Shown here: in pieces, positions 1-9,801 of the stretch | Position numbering within the stretch: the first letter of the stretch is position 1 | How the letters are laid out: each line of letters opens with the position of its first letter | Source of the DNA: Theodoxus fluviatilis | Taxonomy: Eukaryota > Mollusca > Gastropoda > Cycloneritida > Neritidae | Length of the DNA: 22,844 bases | Assembly: GCA_034096865.1 (NCBI GenBank) | Contig: JAWQFJ010017229.1 | Span: forward strand, 1-22,844 | Direction: 5' to 3' | The notes under the pieces: generated by a model | Told to the model about the DNA's origin: nothing | Seen by the model: only the letters and a program-made list of their open reading frames with translations | The model's database searches: none | Program-made: the position numbers and the translations under genes

Positions 1-87
1 TTTTTTTAGTCATTACCAGTAATGGCTGATTCAGTCAGTGGTTACGAGTAATGACTGAAAATCTTAGGCATTACTAGAATTGACTAG
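1..87 (+). repeat. Left terminal inverted repeat (partial) with 29-bp-period palindromes
   Basis: Three imperfect 20-bp palindromes begin at 8, 37 and 66, exactly 29 bp apart. The first reads AGTCATTACCAGTAATGGCT. Each is the inverted counterpart of one at the right end (2262, 2233 and 2204). The fourth, outermost one predicted by symmetry lies outside the window. Confidence 0.85.
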
Positions 88-343
88 CACATGTCGTGAA
101 CTGAACGCTTGATGACTAGGCAGGAGACGTAACTTTTTTTTAAGTATGATTAGACATCATGTTGACGTTGGGTTCAACGTCATGTTGTTCTTGGGTTTAC
201 TGCTTGATGATTAGACATCATGTTGACGGACCAGTGGTCAGATATACTTCACAAGTCACATGTACACTTGAAAACAAATCAGCCCGGAAGGGTGGTCTTG
301 TTACTGAAGCCCACTTGCATTCATTCATTCAGAAGCTGCCGGC

Positions 344-1693
344 ATGGATGAAGCCACAGAAAACCGTTTCATGCAGGAAATGCAAAAAATTCGGCAAAGT
401 GGAGGAAGGCAACTGATGACAAACCTGGAATATCAGGCCAACATAACAGATTTACTGGCAGTCCAAAGCAACACCATTCGGGAGTTGAAGAGTCTGTGGT
501 CCACATTGCACCTAGTCAATGGCAAACCGAAGCACCCTCAAAGCCAGGGGTCAGTGGAAAGAGCAAACGCGGATATTAAGAACATGCTGGCCGCGTGGAT
601 GGACGAAACCAGTTCTGAAAGATGGACCATGGGCATCCGCTTTGTCCAGTTCAGGAAGAACAGTTCCCATCACGATGGAATAAAACGATCACCATATAAA
701 GCCATGTTTGGGACGGATCCAAAAGTGGGACTGGACTCCACATCTCTACCCAGTGAAGTGGTTGGGCGCTTGGAAACGGAAGTTGACCTCCTCACGGTCT
801 TTCAAGACCTGGAAGCCAACCCCACTTCCGACGCCACAGTGTCTCAAATCACAGATCAAGTCCAGTCCACTACATCTGAACCAGAGGAGATTATTCAGGC
901 TGACGTTCTGTTAGGAGAGACAAATCCGTCTCAACCTCAGCCAGAAGCGAGCAGTTTGTCTGTGTGGGTTGATGACCACGGGATTCTTACGTCCCAGGCT
1001 GGTCCAGTCACAACACTGGTTCCGTTAGGAGGTGGTTCCTGCGACAGTGTCCAAGCTGATGGTGCTTCGGAAAGCGCCTTGACTACAAACGCTGAGCCGT
1101 CTCAGTCAGTGCCATCTTCTGGTTCTTCTGTCCAAGGTATGTCGTCACAGCCAGACCGCATGCACCTCCACGTAGACCCGGATTACCTTGACCAGCTGGA
1201 AGACAACATTTCACTTCAGCAAGCAGAGGCAAGTCATCATCAGAGAAAACAAGCTGAAAGAATGGTGAAACGGGCCAGCGTTGAGTTAGGAGATGCCAGT
1301 GAAGGTGACAATGTTGCGATCCCTATTCCCGGTGTTGACAGAGGGAGGGGGGACCCCCGAAATCGTCTGGGTGTTGTAGTAAATCGGGATGAAAACATGA
1401 TGTACACTATTGCCACCAGCAATGGAACACTGAAGGGAAAGTATTCCAGAAATCAGTTTATCCTTTGCCCGGAAAGATTGTTACCAATTGCAGACATAGA
1501 CAGAGAGAATCTGATTTCACTGAGATCAGCCGTTACTTTGTCGTCTCGTTGTAACGGCCAAGGATTTGCCAAATGCTCATGCGCAGGCGCTAGACGCTGT
1601 CAGACAAAGAAATGCTCTTGTTTCAGAAACAATCTAAAATGTAACAGCCGCTGCCACCACAGTCTGACATGCAAAAACAAAATGTGCCAATGA
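344..1693 (+). CDS. Integrase-like transposase of Ginger/KRBA2 type, internally deleted
   Basis: The 449-codon frame starts at an ATG in good context (GGCATGG). Residues 8-30 form an N-terminal motif (R-x-L-M-T-x-x-E-Y) that also occurs in the second element's gene. At about residue 44 the protein jumps straight into the distal integrase core: IRELKSLW, then HPQSQGSVERAN with the probable third catalytic acid, E72. A KRSPYKAMFG block follows near 114-123. The zinc finger and first two catalytic aspartates of a gypsy-type integrase are absent, although no frame is broken. Residues about 160-300 are a low-complexity S/T/Q/P-rich linker. Residues about 315-385 (GDNVAIPIPGVDRGRGD...) resemble the C-terminal domain of these transposases. 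Residues 403-449 hold ten cysteines in a CxC-type metal-binding pattern. The product should not catalyse transposition but may still bind DNA or chromatin. Loss of a spliced upstream exon cannot be ruled out, but it would not supply the missing middle. Confidence 0.8.
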   Translation: MDEATENRFMQEMQKIRQSGGRQLMTNLEYQANITDLLAVQSNTIRELKSLWSTLHLVNGKPKHPQSQGSVERANADIKNMLAAWMDETSSERWTMGIRFVQFRKNSSHHDGIKRSPYKAMFGTDPKVGLDSTSLPSEVVGRLETEVDLLTVFQDLEANPTSDATVSQITDQVQSTTSEPEEIIQADVLLGETNPSQPQPEASSLSVWVDDHGILTSQAGPVTTLVPLGGGSCDSVQADGASESALTTNAEPSQSVPSSGSSVQGMSSQPDRMHLHVDPDYLDQLEDNISLQQAEASHHQRKQAERMVKRASVELGDASEGDNVAIPIPGVDRGRGDPRNRLGVVVNRDENMMYTIATSNGTLKGKYSRNQFILCPERLLPIADIDRENLISLRSAVTLSSRCNGQGFAKCSCAGARRCQTKKCSCFRNNLKCNSRCHHSLTCKNKMCQ

Positions 1694-2124
1694 AAAAGTA
1701 ACATACTGGAAACTGGTCGTCTTCCAATAGGTAATATAGTTTTACTAAAGCCTGTTGGGACACAAGAAATAGGTTAGTGCATTTGTGAACAGAATCGCTT
1801 GACAATCGCTAAAATAATACGCTCGTATCAGTGTTTTTATTGGGTGTACAAACATCGTGGTGTGTGACTTTTGTATTCGTGCAAATGAAAAACACCAACA
1901 TTCTTTTTGCTGAATAAATTAAATAGGAGAGATGTACCCTTTATGTGTGAGTTTATTGTTCTTGAAAATGAAAAAAACAACAACATTCTTTTGCTGAATC
2001 CATTCTTTCCTTTCATTCTGTCACGGTATAATAGCTTTTGTGTGTGTGTGTGTGTGTGTGGCAGAATTATTGTGTCTTAATTCCAACAACAGCAACAGTT
2101 TCACATATTGACTGACTGAAACAC

Positions 2125-2333
2125 AGGCATTACCAGTAATGACTAATTTCGCTTGATGACGGTGAGGTCAATATGCAAATTCGGTCCTTTTCGTGAAATG
2201 ACTAGTCAATTCTAGTAATGCCTAAGACTTTCAGTCATTACTCGTAACCACTGACTGAATCAGTCATTACTGGTAATGACTAAAAAAACCAGTCATTACT
2301 AGTTCTGCCTGATTACCACTCATGACGGTAACA
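2125..2333 (-). repeat. Right terminal inverted repeat with four phased palindromes
   Basis: Imperfect 20-bp palindromes start at 2204, 2233, 2262 and 2291, each 29 bp after the last. The one at 2262 is nearly perfect (AGTCATTACTGGTAATGACT). The outermost ends at 2310, leaving a 23-bp terminal segment to 2333. A further unphased copy lies at 2125-2144. A GT microsatellite (about 2038-2060) sits inside the element just before this region. Confidence 0.83.
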
Positions 2334-2518
2334 TATACACGAGAAAATTTCCGTTAATATTATATTTGTGTTTTACCCTAGAAACGGTTTTATTATCCAT
2401 TTTCGTTTGATACGTTTTAATCCATTTAATTCCCAATTTACACAATTTCTTCATAATCAGAAAAAACCAATGTTACTGTTCCAGGCTTTAATTTTAACGA
2501 TTTACTAAACACAACAAG
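2334..2518. other. AT-rich spacer
   Basis: This stretch is AT-rich with no credible reading frame or repeat. It separates the Ginger element from the Penelope-like terminal region. Confidence 0.6.
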
Positions 2519-2948
2519 GTCGACGTTTCGCTGAAATGGTCGTTGTAACCAACATTTCCGGACACTGTACCGATCGGACAGAGTACCTCAGTTTGAAATC
2601 TCGTCCTTATAGTCACGTGACATACCGATGATAGCGCTCAGCTCAGACCGCACCCGCCACTCCGCCTGACTGACTTCAGCAGCGCCAATAAACGTCGTTT
2701 AGCTTAAGATTACACCTGAATCACGCGGACCGTTAAGGTGCATGGAGTACAGTACCGCCGAGCAAGACGTTTGTCACAAAACGCAGATACATTAACGTAG
2801 CCGGATCTTAGCATAACTCCCCGGGCGTGCGAAGTCAGTCAGGCGGAGTGGCGGGTGCGGTCTCATTCTCGTTCAAATGCCGAGATTTCAAACTGAGGTA
2901 CAGTGTCCGGAAATGTTGGTTACAACGACCATTTCAGCCGACGTTTCG
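2519..2948. repeat. Inverted repeat at the 3' end of a Penelope-like element
   Basis: The arm at 2519-2676 matches the reverse complement of 2832-2948, sharing GACGTTTCGCTGAAATGG-like sequence, then CCAACATTTCCGGACACTGT, then CGCACCCGCCACTCCGCC. The left arm has an extra 15 bp near 2572-2586 and further extra bases. The spacer is about 155 bp. The edge at 2938-2973 (GACGTTTCG ... CTTCATCAGGAC) resembles the conserved ends of Penelope-like elements. Inverted partial terminal copies are known in that class, so this is probably its pseudo-LTR with a fold-back copy. Confidence 0.65.
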
Positions 2949-3830
2949 AGTTCAGACGTTTCTTCATCAGGACAACAACACAAAAAGGAGACAACACTTA
3001 ACTCAGTGACCGGTGTGGGTGGAAGGAAATGAAGTTGTGAGGGGTAAGGGGAGGGAGTATGATGAGGTGAACATATTTCACTTTCGTGAGCGGGAACATG
3101 ATAGCACGTGGAGGCTGGTGCACGAGTCAAATTGCATGGAAGAGGGGGAGGGGGAAGTAGGTGTTAAGGGGGGAGGCAGGTGTTAAGGGGGGTATCTGTT
3201 GAGTCACCATTTGCTTGCCACAGGATGCGGACTTGCATGTTTGTGGGTGATTGTGAGGGGCTGTTGAAGTGTGATGCAACTGGTGTGAGTCTGTTGTGGC
3301 GCGTGTCGGCCAGGTGTTCTCTGAATCTGTTGTTGTGTTTGTTCTGTCTCTCCAACGTACAGAACTCCGGGGCAAACAGAGCAGGAGATAGCATAGATTA
3401 TGTCTCGGTTTGTGCATGTGAAGTGGCGTTTCACTGTGAAGGAGGCATTGTGGGATTGGACTGTGTTGGATGGTGACAGGTGGGCGCAGGTGAGGCATTT
3501 GGCAATGTTGCAAGGTGTGGTGCCAGGTGCTGCAGGGGAGGAGGTGTAGGGTGAGCGTAGTCGTGAGTGTACAAGTAGGTCACGCAGGTTTCTGTCACGG
3601 CGGTACGTGAGTCATGGGAGAAAAGAGGTGTGGGGTTCTGACTTGGAGAGGATATACCAGTTGGACAAGAGAATGCGGCGGATGGGAAGGTTGTGTGGAT
3701 GGTGGGTGAGAACTGCTGTGGGGCGTGGCTGGGTTTGGTTGGACTGGCATGAGGGCAGGAGTGCTCGGGAGCGTTTGAGTTTGCTCACTCTCTGGAGGGC
3801 AGCTTTGATGATATCATGAAAGACGTGTTA
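2949..3830 (-). pseudogene. Penelope-like element, C-terminal RT linker and GIY-YIG endonuclease remnant
   Basis: On the minus strand, about 3604-3340 reads RRDRNLRDLLVHSRLRSPY, then a cysteine motif (PCNIAKCLTC), then HFTCTNRDIIYAISCSVC and VLYVGET. This is the linker and GIY-YIG-type endonuclease start (IYAI ... LYVGE) of Penelope-like retroelements. The reading then shifts frame: the continuation FREHLADTRHNRLTPVASHF is in another frame at about 3340-3275. The part above 3610 (3610-3820) is degenerate linker sequence. Most of the reverse transcriptase is missing. The element is 5'-truncated and frameshifted, therefore dead. Its 3' side runs into the inverted terminal region at 2832-2948, consistent with minus orientation. 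Confidence 0.8.
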
Positions 3831-3849
3831 TAAAATGTTGGATTGTTCC

Positions 3850-4490
3850 ATAATGACTACTTAATGATATTGCCCACACCTGCGGGCCTACAGATTTGGC
3901 ACAAAAATTGATTCCAGTTTTCTTACAGTTCCTTTCAAAAATCATTTCTAGTTTTTTATGTGTGCTGTATCGATGTATCCTCCTGCTTTTAGCACTTGCT
4001 GGAAATTGATAAATTTTAGCCCCACACTGTTTCCCCCCACTCGTTTTGAGGTTGTGATATTCTATTAATCCAAGTCAGTTTTGATGCTTTTTTTAAAAGC
4101 AGTTCAAATGTATCATTCCCACTCCACCTTCTTTACCGTGACTTTTCTTTTGATTTCATTTTTTTTCGCAATTCCAAACAAATGTAAAGAATTCTTTATT
4201 CATTTTCTCCAGATTCTTTTTCGGATGTCTTGGTTCATTGATGAGAAAATAGGTGAGTTTGGACAATGCTAACGCTTTTATGATTGTCATTTTCCCTGAA
4301 GTAGTCACATTTCTTCGATCCCATACTGACTGTACGTTTAATGGGGAAATCGTATCTTTGTGCAGCGCCCAGAGCAGAGACTTTTTGGAGCGGCAGTTTA
4401 CAAAACCCACTCGTTGAAACTTATCTTTGTGAAGCGCCCTGACCATTTGGATTTTTTTTGGAATGGCACTATAGAAATCCGTTTTGGTGT
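3850..4490 (-). pseudogene. LINE (L1/Tx1-type) reverse transcriptase fragment
   Basis: Minus-strand translation of 4446-4156 gives VWDRRNVTTSGKMTIIKALA, then LSKLTYFLINEPRHPKKNLE, then LNK-like MNKEFFTFVWN. This matches the thumb/C-terminal part of L1/Tx1-type ORF2 proteins (W..RNLT..GK...IK.LALSKL ... FF.FIW). A second frame near 4100-4020 reads KASKLTWINRISQPQNEWGE, the expected continuation, so the gene is frameshifted and also carries stops. The upstream end has a partly duplicated ALHKD segment. It is a truncated, inactive copy, and the exact clade is not certain. Confidence 0.75.
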
Positions 4491-4587
4491 TGATGGTGAT
4501 GGTGGTTTAGCTGATTTGTTGTTGTTGTTGTTATTGTTTTTTCTTGTTCGGTGACTGGGGCAAGACGCCTACATGGGATCAAATATA

Positions 4588-5370
4588 CTTGGTGTTATGG
4601 TTGCACGAAATTTCCGGCCGCGCCTGAGCGGAGTTTTGTTGTTGTTGTTGCAGCCCGGGCACCACGAGGTCATACTTTGTGGGCAGAGTCGTTTTCTTTT
4701 GGCGCGGAGTTCCTGCGAGTTTTTCTCTTTGGGCGTGAGAGTTGTGGCGAGGCGTGCTGTTGGAGTTGTCTCACGGCGGAAGACTATTTGGGGGACTGAA
4801 AGAGGAATAAAAAGGAGGAAGACGAAAACCACAGTCCACCGCCTCCTGCTCCCGACCTCTTCCTGCGCTGCCCTGTCGCACCCCCCCCCCCCCCCCCCTC
4901 CACCGCCCCCTGCTGCTGTTGGATTTGTCGCTTATCGTCCGGGGCTACTGTCTCCCTCCGGGTAATGTCACCGCTCCCATCCCACATCGTTGTCGTTACT
5001 CCTGCCCTCAGACAGCTACGCCCTGCCTGCTCTTCTCTCGCACACAGCCCGCCTATTTTTAAATATTTTTATAACCTTATTTTTCGCCCTGTGGGAGGAG
5101 TGAGATACTTGTAGAATTAGTATATGTTCTTAATCTGTGATCTCTCTTAATTTTCTGTTGTGCATACTTGTATTAAGAAATGCATATTTCGTTAGATTAT
5201 TTCTATAAATTATTACCTTTGAAAAATAAAGAGTGAAATTTAACAACTGTGTTGTAGTTTTTATTTTACCCCTAGATGATGAGCCGCTCATTGAACTTCC
5301 CCTCCCCCGTGGACCTACCACGATTTATACACCCCCGGGTCATCTGTTTTTACAGCTGTGTAACACTTGG
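4588..5370 (+). mobile_element. Solo LTR with 5-bp target site duplication
   Basis: The sequence begins TGTTATGG at 4593 and ends GTGTAACA at 5365 (773 bp). It is flanked on both sides by CTTGG (4588-4592 and 5366-5370), a 5-bp target duplication typical of LTR retrotransposon integration. Internally there is a TATA-like AATAAAAAGG near 4804-4813 and a polyadenylation signal AATAAA at 5225-5230, which sets the plus orientation. No internal coding region remains, so this is a solo LTR from recombination between two LTRs. An 18-base poly-C run sits at 4881-4898. Confidence 0.82.
5225..5230 (+). promoter_or_regulatory. Polyadenylation signal of the solo LTR
   Basis: AATAAA is followed by T/G-rich sequence (AACTGTGTTGTAGTTTTTAT), as expected at the R/U5 boundary of an LTR. 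Confidence 0.55.
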
Positions 5371-6497
5371 GTCTTTATCTCCATGCACATTGGTGTAAGA
5401 ATCGACTGCTACAGCTGTTATCGCCAACTAACCAGCTTGTACACAGCATTATCAACATAATTTGATGGATGTCATGATGCAGTATAACGGTACTTGAACA
5501 TGCGGGTCGTGTTGGATCGACGTTTGAAATCAGCATTTCGACCTCTTCAGTGGTATGGCACCTTGCCCAGAGGAAAATCGCCAGACAGGCTGGTTTAAAC
5601 GGGAAAGATAATGTGCTCCAGGTTAACCAAAACGGTTTTTAAAATGATAAGATACACGTTTAGATTCCTGTTGATGCAGTCTCCATTCAATATTAGGAAA
5701 TGCCTCACTGCTATTTCACACGCTCTCATGAAAGACTCGAACAGACCCAACTATCATTTTGATGTAACTGTCGTTGTTGGTGTTGTCATCCAAGATGTTT
5801 CATCGCCAGCTATATAGTTTGTAAACGTCATCCGACTTTATTTGATTATGGGCGGTCAGTGCGTGTTTTCACTAAGCAGATGTTATCCGAAAGAAAGTCA
5901 GATGCTGTATTTTCACTTTCGCGCCTTTTCCCCATTTCCTGTCCCGCCCTGCTTCTTTTAGAAGGCGTTCTTCGCGAGTCAGCACACATTTGGGACGAGA
6001 CGACCGAACCCCTTTATGCCAGTAGGCATACTCGCGGTGTTGCACAAAAAACCCCACCCCCTCACCTCCCCGCACCCCCACCTGCTACTCATCCAGCCGT
6101 CCTCCCCTTCCCGGTAGAACCACCTGTGCACGCCTGCATTAAAAACGAAATCCAGGTCAGTGTGACACCGCATGGCGCGTTGACTGAAGTGGCCTAGTGC
6201 CTGTCTGGAACGGAGTTTATTCCTGGAATCCAGTCAGATTGACGAACATCTAATAGAAGCAGAGGCACGCGAGAAACTTCACTGCAATGCAAGACGATGA
6301 AAAATATCAAGGATTTCGGGCCCACCGGCCCCCACCCCACCCCCTGAATTTTCCACCACCACCCCCCACCCCCCCCCCCCCCCCCCCCGCGCATGTCAAA
6401 ATTTGTACTCGTTACATACCGAAACGCACAAATCGCACGATACGGCTGTAGTCTCTACTTTTTTTCGATGAGCTGTATCATATTTGCAGAAAAATAG
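5371..6497. other. Unassigned sequence with poly-C tract
   Basis: No reading frame here resembles a known protein and no terminal repeats are visible. A C-rich stretch (6330-6390) ends in a run of about 19 C at 6370-6388. Short open frames here look fortuitous. Confidence 0.5.
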
Positions 6498-6601
6498 ATC
6501 GACAGATAGGTAGATGGTGGATGGATGAATAGATGCATAGATGGATGGATGGATGGATGGATGGATGAATGGATGGATGGATGGATGAAATGATGGATGA
6601 A
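6498..6601 (+). repeat. (GATG)n microsatellite
   Basis: Tandem GATG/GATA units with a few interruptions (GAAT, GCAT). The long frames through it on either strand are simple-repeat artefacts. Confidence 0.95.
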
Positions 6602-7297
6602 GCTTCACAAACGGCCTAACCGCCTTGTAGACAAATGAGACCTTTGACTATCCAAATCACTCGTGCAGGTTAGAATAATCACGAGTCAATCAGGACTCGT
6701 TCTGTCAGTCCCTCAGTAAGGAAGTAAGCAAAAGATGGAGATGGGAACAGGCCTGGTGTTCCGCCAAGTCATTTATGAACGAATTCCACAGTGCATGTAG
6801 TCGGCTAGTCCTCCCTTCTCCTCTTCTATCTCAATGTTGCTTACGCTCCTGTTTTCATAACAGCCGAGAGAGTTGGCATTTTTGGAAAGTGGTGAAACTT
6901 TCCAGAAATGAGAGAGATATGAAAATCTGTGTTTTCTAAGAAAAAGGCTACTTTACTTTTCTGCTTGATCTCAACAGATTGTTTTTATTGCTGTGTGTCT
7001 CCAACCAGTGAATGGCAGGTCAATGTACTCAAAAGTAACTACTGTATCCGAAATGTGTTCGGATGGCTCCAAGTACCTATTAAACCCCCCCAAAAAAATT
7101 GAGAAGCATCTTTCACACCAGATAGGAGCAGTGTTGACCTTGCGTGACAATGTGTCAAGTAATGCATTTGGATGTGGGTCAGCGGTCATGAAGCTAATTT
7201 TCTAGACTTACTACTTCTCTGTTATAAAAACAAGACCTTTGGTAAAATTCAAATAAATCAGTCGATGCTTGTTTGGTATTGTCATGTTGTCAATTGT
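6602..7297. other. Unassigned sequence
   Basis: I see no coding or repeat structure. Two opposing frames of about 70 codons overlap near 6971-7205 (CDS-like on both strands), but neither resembles a known family. Confidence 0.5.
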
Positions 7298-7445
7298 GGT
7301 AGCAGTGGTGGTGGTGGTGGTCGTGGTGATATGTGAGCCTGTATGCGTGCTTCTTTGTGTGTTTATGGGTGTGTATGTGTGCGTGTGTGTTCATATGTGT
7401 GCGTGTGTGTTCATGTGCGTGTGTGTGTGTGTGTGTGTGTGCATA
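7298..7445 (+). repeat. GTG/GT microsatellite
   Basis: A (GTG)n block at about 7303-7330 is followed by imperfect (GT)n to 7442. Valine/cysteine-rich translations here are artefacts. Confidence 0.95.
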
Positions 7446-7726
7446 TGTAAGTATGGTGGACAAAATGCATTTCCACTTTTGACATCCTTATAATCAATTT
7501 CTTTAGATTATTTGGTAAGAATCACAGGTATGATAAAGAGCAAGATGTGTTAATGATGAGAGAGGAAGACTACGATTCTGTTTAGAAAAACCTATCTTTA
7601 AATCAAATCACATTTGAGTTGGGCGTAAGAATAGACCACCAAATCTCTTTACAAAGTTTGTAGAAGTGGGATACCTCGGAAAATTTGGACTTGACATGCT
7701 CTTACTTCAAGCAGCTAAATTTATTA
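7446..7726. other. Unassigned spacer before the first LTR-like copy
   Basis: AT-rich sequence without recognised features. Confidence 0.45.
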
Positions 7727-8219
7727 TGTGGTCAATGGCCTTACATAGCCTATAAAGGCTGATAACCCATAAAACTCCATTTATAACATGCCACCCACCA
7801 CAACACCAAACTTTCGCTTAGCAGTGTCGACAGCCTTTCCGCTGTTGTTATCGTCTCCACAATTTGGTGCATGAATATCTCGTCCTTTACATGCAAGGGG
7901 AATACGACTTCGAAATTTCATTCAGTCAGTTATCTCATTTTCGCCTAGTTACTCCTTGTTGGTTGTGGATAAGATTAGGCCCTCGATGTCCCTCGACAGA
8001 ATTCATGAGAGGCGTTGTAAAGTGCTGGAAAATGAAATGCTAGAGTATTGTGGAGGTTTTCAGCTTTGACGTGGGTCTCCTCGACTTATATGTTGCATAG
8101 TTACGTCAGGTAGGCAGGGTGGAATTGCTTTTGATGCGTCACGTGACGTCGCTTCTTGTTGGCCCTGTGCATTCTACTTGTGAGAGAGTTCTAGGGGCAT
8201 TGGAAAAAGTATGTAAACG

Positions 8220-8220
<1 letters not shown>

Positions 8221-8270
<50 letters not shown>

Positions 8271-8321
8271 TGTGTGTGTGTGTATGTGTGTCTCTGTGTG
8301 TGTGTGTGTGTGTGTGTGCGT
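8221..8321 (+). repeat. (TG)n microsatellite
   Basis: About 100 bp of nearly pure TG with a few TC/TA interruptions, lying inside LTR-like copy 1. Copy 2 has only TGAATGCGTGTGCGGG at the matching site, so the expansion came after the copies diverged. Confidence 0.95.
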
Positions 8322-8398
8322 GCCACAGAAAAGACGTGAAAGTGCGACCACAGGTACATGTATGCAAACGAACAGAGCAAAACGTCCTCCTGTAGGAA

Positions 8399-8760
8399 AT
8401 GAGTCCTCCAAGATCTAGTCTTAAGAGCTAAGTGTACACGCGAGGAACTGGTGGGAGCACAAACACAGGTGAGTGCGAAAAGTCTTTCTCTATTAGGAGT
8501 AAGTCCTTTCCGGGCGTTGTGCCTTAGAATGAAGTGTACCCCGTGAGAATACACACGAGACAGCACATAAGAGAGAGCACGTGAGAACATGACAGAAGCT
8601 AGAAGAAAACAAACAGTGCAAGTCATCCTTCATAAAGAGTGAGTCCTCTACAGATATGAGTTCCGAGAGTGAAGTGTTCGCGTGAAAGGGAGTTAGAAGA
8701 CGTTGAAATGTGAAGACAGGCAACAGTGCGATGACCACGATAATTGTCCTCATGGAATCG
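8399..8760 (+). repeat. Degenerate tandem repeats inside LTR-like copy 1
   Basis: A motif GAGT(A/C)...GTCCT...GAG...GAAGTGT-CGCGTGA recurs starting at about 8400, 8500 and 8640, with a short last copy near 8757. Units are about 100-140 bp and well diverged. Copy 2 of the LTR has far less of this sequence. Confidence 0.45.
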
Positions 8761-8978
8761 AGTCCCTAGAAGGAAGTACAATTACGGTATTGCTGTTAAC
8801 TGATCGTGTCACTGCGAATCAACCAGCGCGCGAATAAAGGCAATTCCAAAACGACTACTGGATGTGGATTTGGACTTTCCCGACGCAAGCCAGGAGAACC
8901 CCTTTGTCTACATCGATGTTGTGAAGGACAGTCTCGCAACAGAGGCAAATAATTAGTTAAATCAAGACCAGTGATTTT

Positions 8979-9644
8979 GTTATCAATGACCTTAAATAGC
9001 CTACAAAGGCTGATAGATCTTAAAACTCCGTCTCATCTTCTTTCATCTCAGCTCTTATGTCATCTTTAGTAAAATTTCATGCAGAATATTTCGTATGTTT
9101 GATTAGTTTAATGCTGAATGTTGAAACGTACAGGTTGTGATAATGCTGTAATGTGCTAGAGGATCGTGGTACTTTCCAGCTTTTGCGCCAGTTCCCTCCA
9201 CAAGGATGTTGCTTAGTTACGTCATGTGGACAGGGCGGAACTGGTTTGATGTGTCACGTGACATTGCACTATGCACCTTTTAGGCAATCGAGTGAATACT
9301 GTTTGATGTGGGAAGGTTCTAGATAACCTGAAAATAGTATATAAGCGCGAGTGAATGCGTGTGCGGGAGAGCACGATGAAGACAGGTGAGAGTGCGAGAA
9401 GAAGGTGCACACGACAACAGACAGAAGACGTCAGAGCGCAGCAGAAAGTGAAAGAACGAAGAAGACACGTGCAAACGCAGATAACAATTATCGATCTCTG
9501 AGAGTGGTGCAATTATGGTAATGCTGTTCACCGATTGTATCGTTGTGAATCAAGCAGTGAACAAATAAAGGTTTTTCGAAAAACGACTACTGGATTGGGA
9601 TTTTGCACTTTCCTGGAGCAAGCTAGAGGAATCCCCGAATCTAC
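8979..9644 (+). mobile_element. Diverged LTR-like copy 2
   Basis: It begins TGTTATCAATGACC, parallel to copy 1, and ends GAATCTACA. It holds a TATA-box sequence AGTATATAAGCGCG (about 9337-9350) and AATAAAGG at 9564-9571, in the order expected for U3-R-U5. It starts only about 67 bp after copy 1 ends. Downstream are a nested insertion and then a coiled-coil frame that could be the gag start, so this copy is best read as a 5' LTR. Confidence 0.55.
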
Positions 9645-9801
9645 ATCGACTTCACAAAGAGGCAAGCTGCAACCATTAATTCCCAGGGCCCGTATTCACA
9701 ACGGCAATTTATCGGCGATTTATGTTAACCCCGATTTATCTTTAAACTCAGACGATTCCAACTGCCTGTTCCGCTCTCCCTTAGCTGGAAACCAGTATAT
9801 A

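Larger units (their letters stand above)
1..2333 (+). mobile_element. Ginger/GIN-type DNA transposon, left end outside window
   Basis: Positions 1-87 are an inverted copy of about 2199-2288, so the window opens inside the left terminal inverted repeat. On the right the element continues to ...GGTAACA at 2327-2333. Read inward this gives 5'-TGTTACC, which fits the TGTNR terminus I recall for Ginger elements. By symmetry the left end is about 45 bp before position 1 and the whole element about 2.38 kb. TATA (2334-2337) follows the right end and may be part of a target duplication; the left flank cannot be seen. The element encodes one integrase-related protein (344-1693). The class call combines known family traits (gypsy-like integrase in a TIR element) with the termini seen here. 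Confidence 0.82.
7727..8911 (+). mobile_element. Diverged LTR-like copy 1
   Basis: This copy aligns with 8979-9644 in several separated blocks. The blocks are an initial TGTGGTCAATGGCCTTACAT, a GTTACGTCA...GCGTCACGTGAC block near 8101-8149, and a final part with GAATAAAG (8833-8840), ACGACTACTGGATGTGG and ...CTACA. Bounds of TG...CA and an AATAAA near the end fit an LTR in plus orientation. It is lengthened by a GT microsatellite (8221-8321) and by degenerate internal repeats at about 8399-8760. No 5-bp duplication was identified. Confidence 0.55.

Noticed and set aside
159..416. 85-codon frame overlapping the integrase start
   Set aside because: No similarity to anything known; it covers a duplicated 21-bp segment and shifts into the integrase coding strand in another frame.
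2943..2970. Possible hammerhead ribozyme on the minus strand (CTGATGA ... GAAAC), as known in Penelope-like termini
   Set aside because: The two core boxes are there with 16 nt between them, but the 16 nt do not form a stem II and no closing stem III was found.
3180..3476. 98-codon plus-strand frame
   Set aside because: It is the antisense shadow of the Penelope GIY-YIG remnant on the minus strand.
5859..6197. 112-codon plus-strand frame and overlapping minus-strand frames
   Set aside because: Pro-rich composition from C-rich DNA; no domain, and comparable frames on both strands.
8119..8626. Frames on both strands over 8119-8626
   Set aside because: They are driven by the TG/CA microsatellite and LTR-like sequence.
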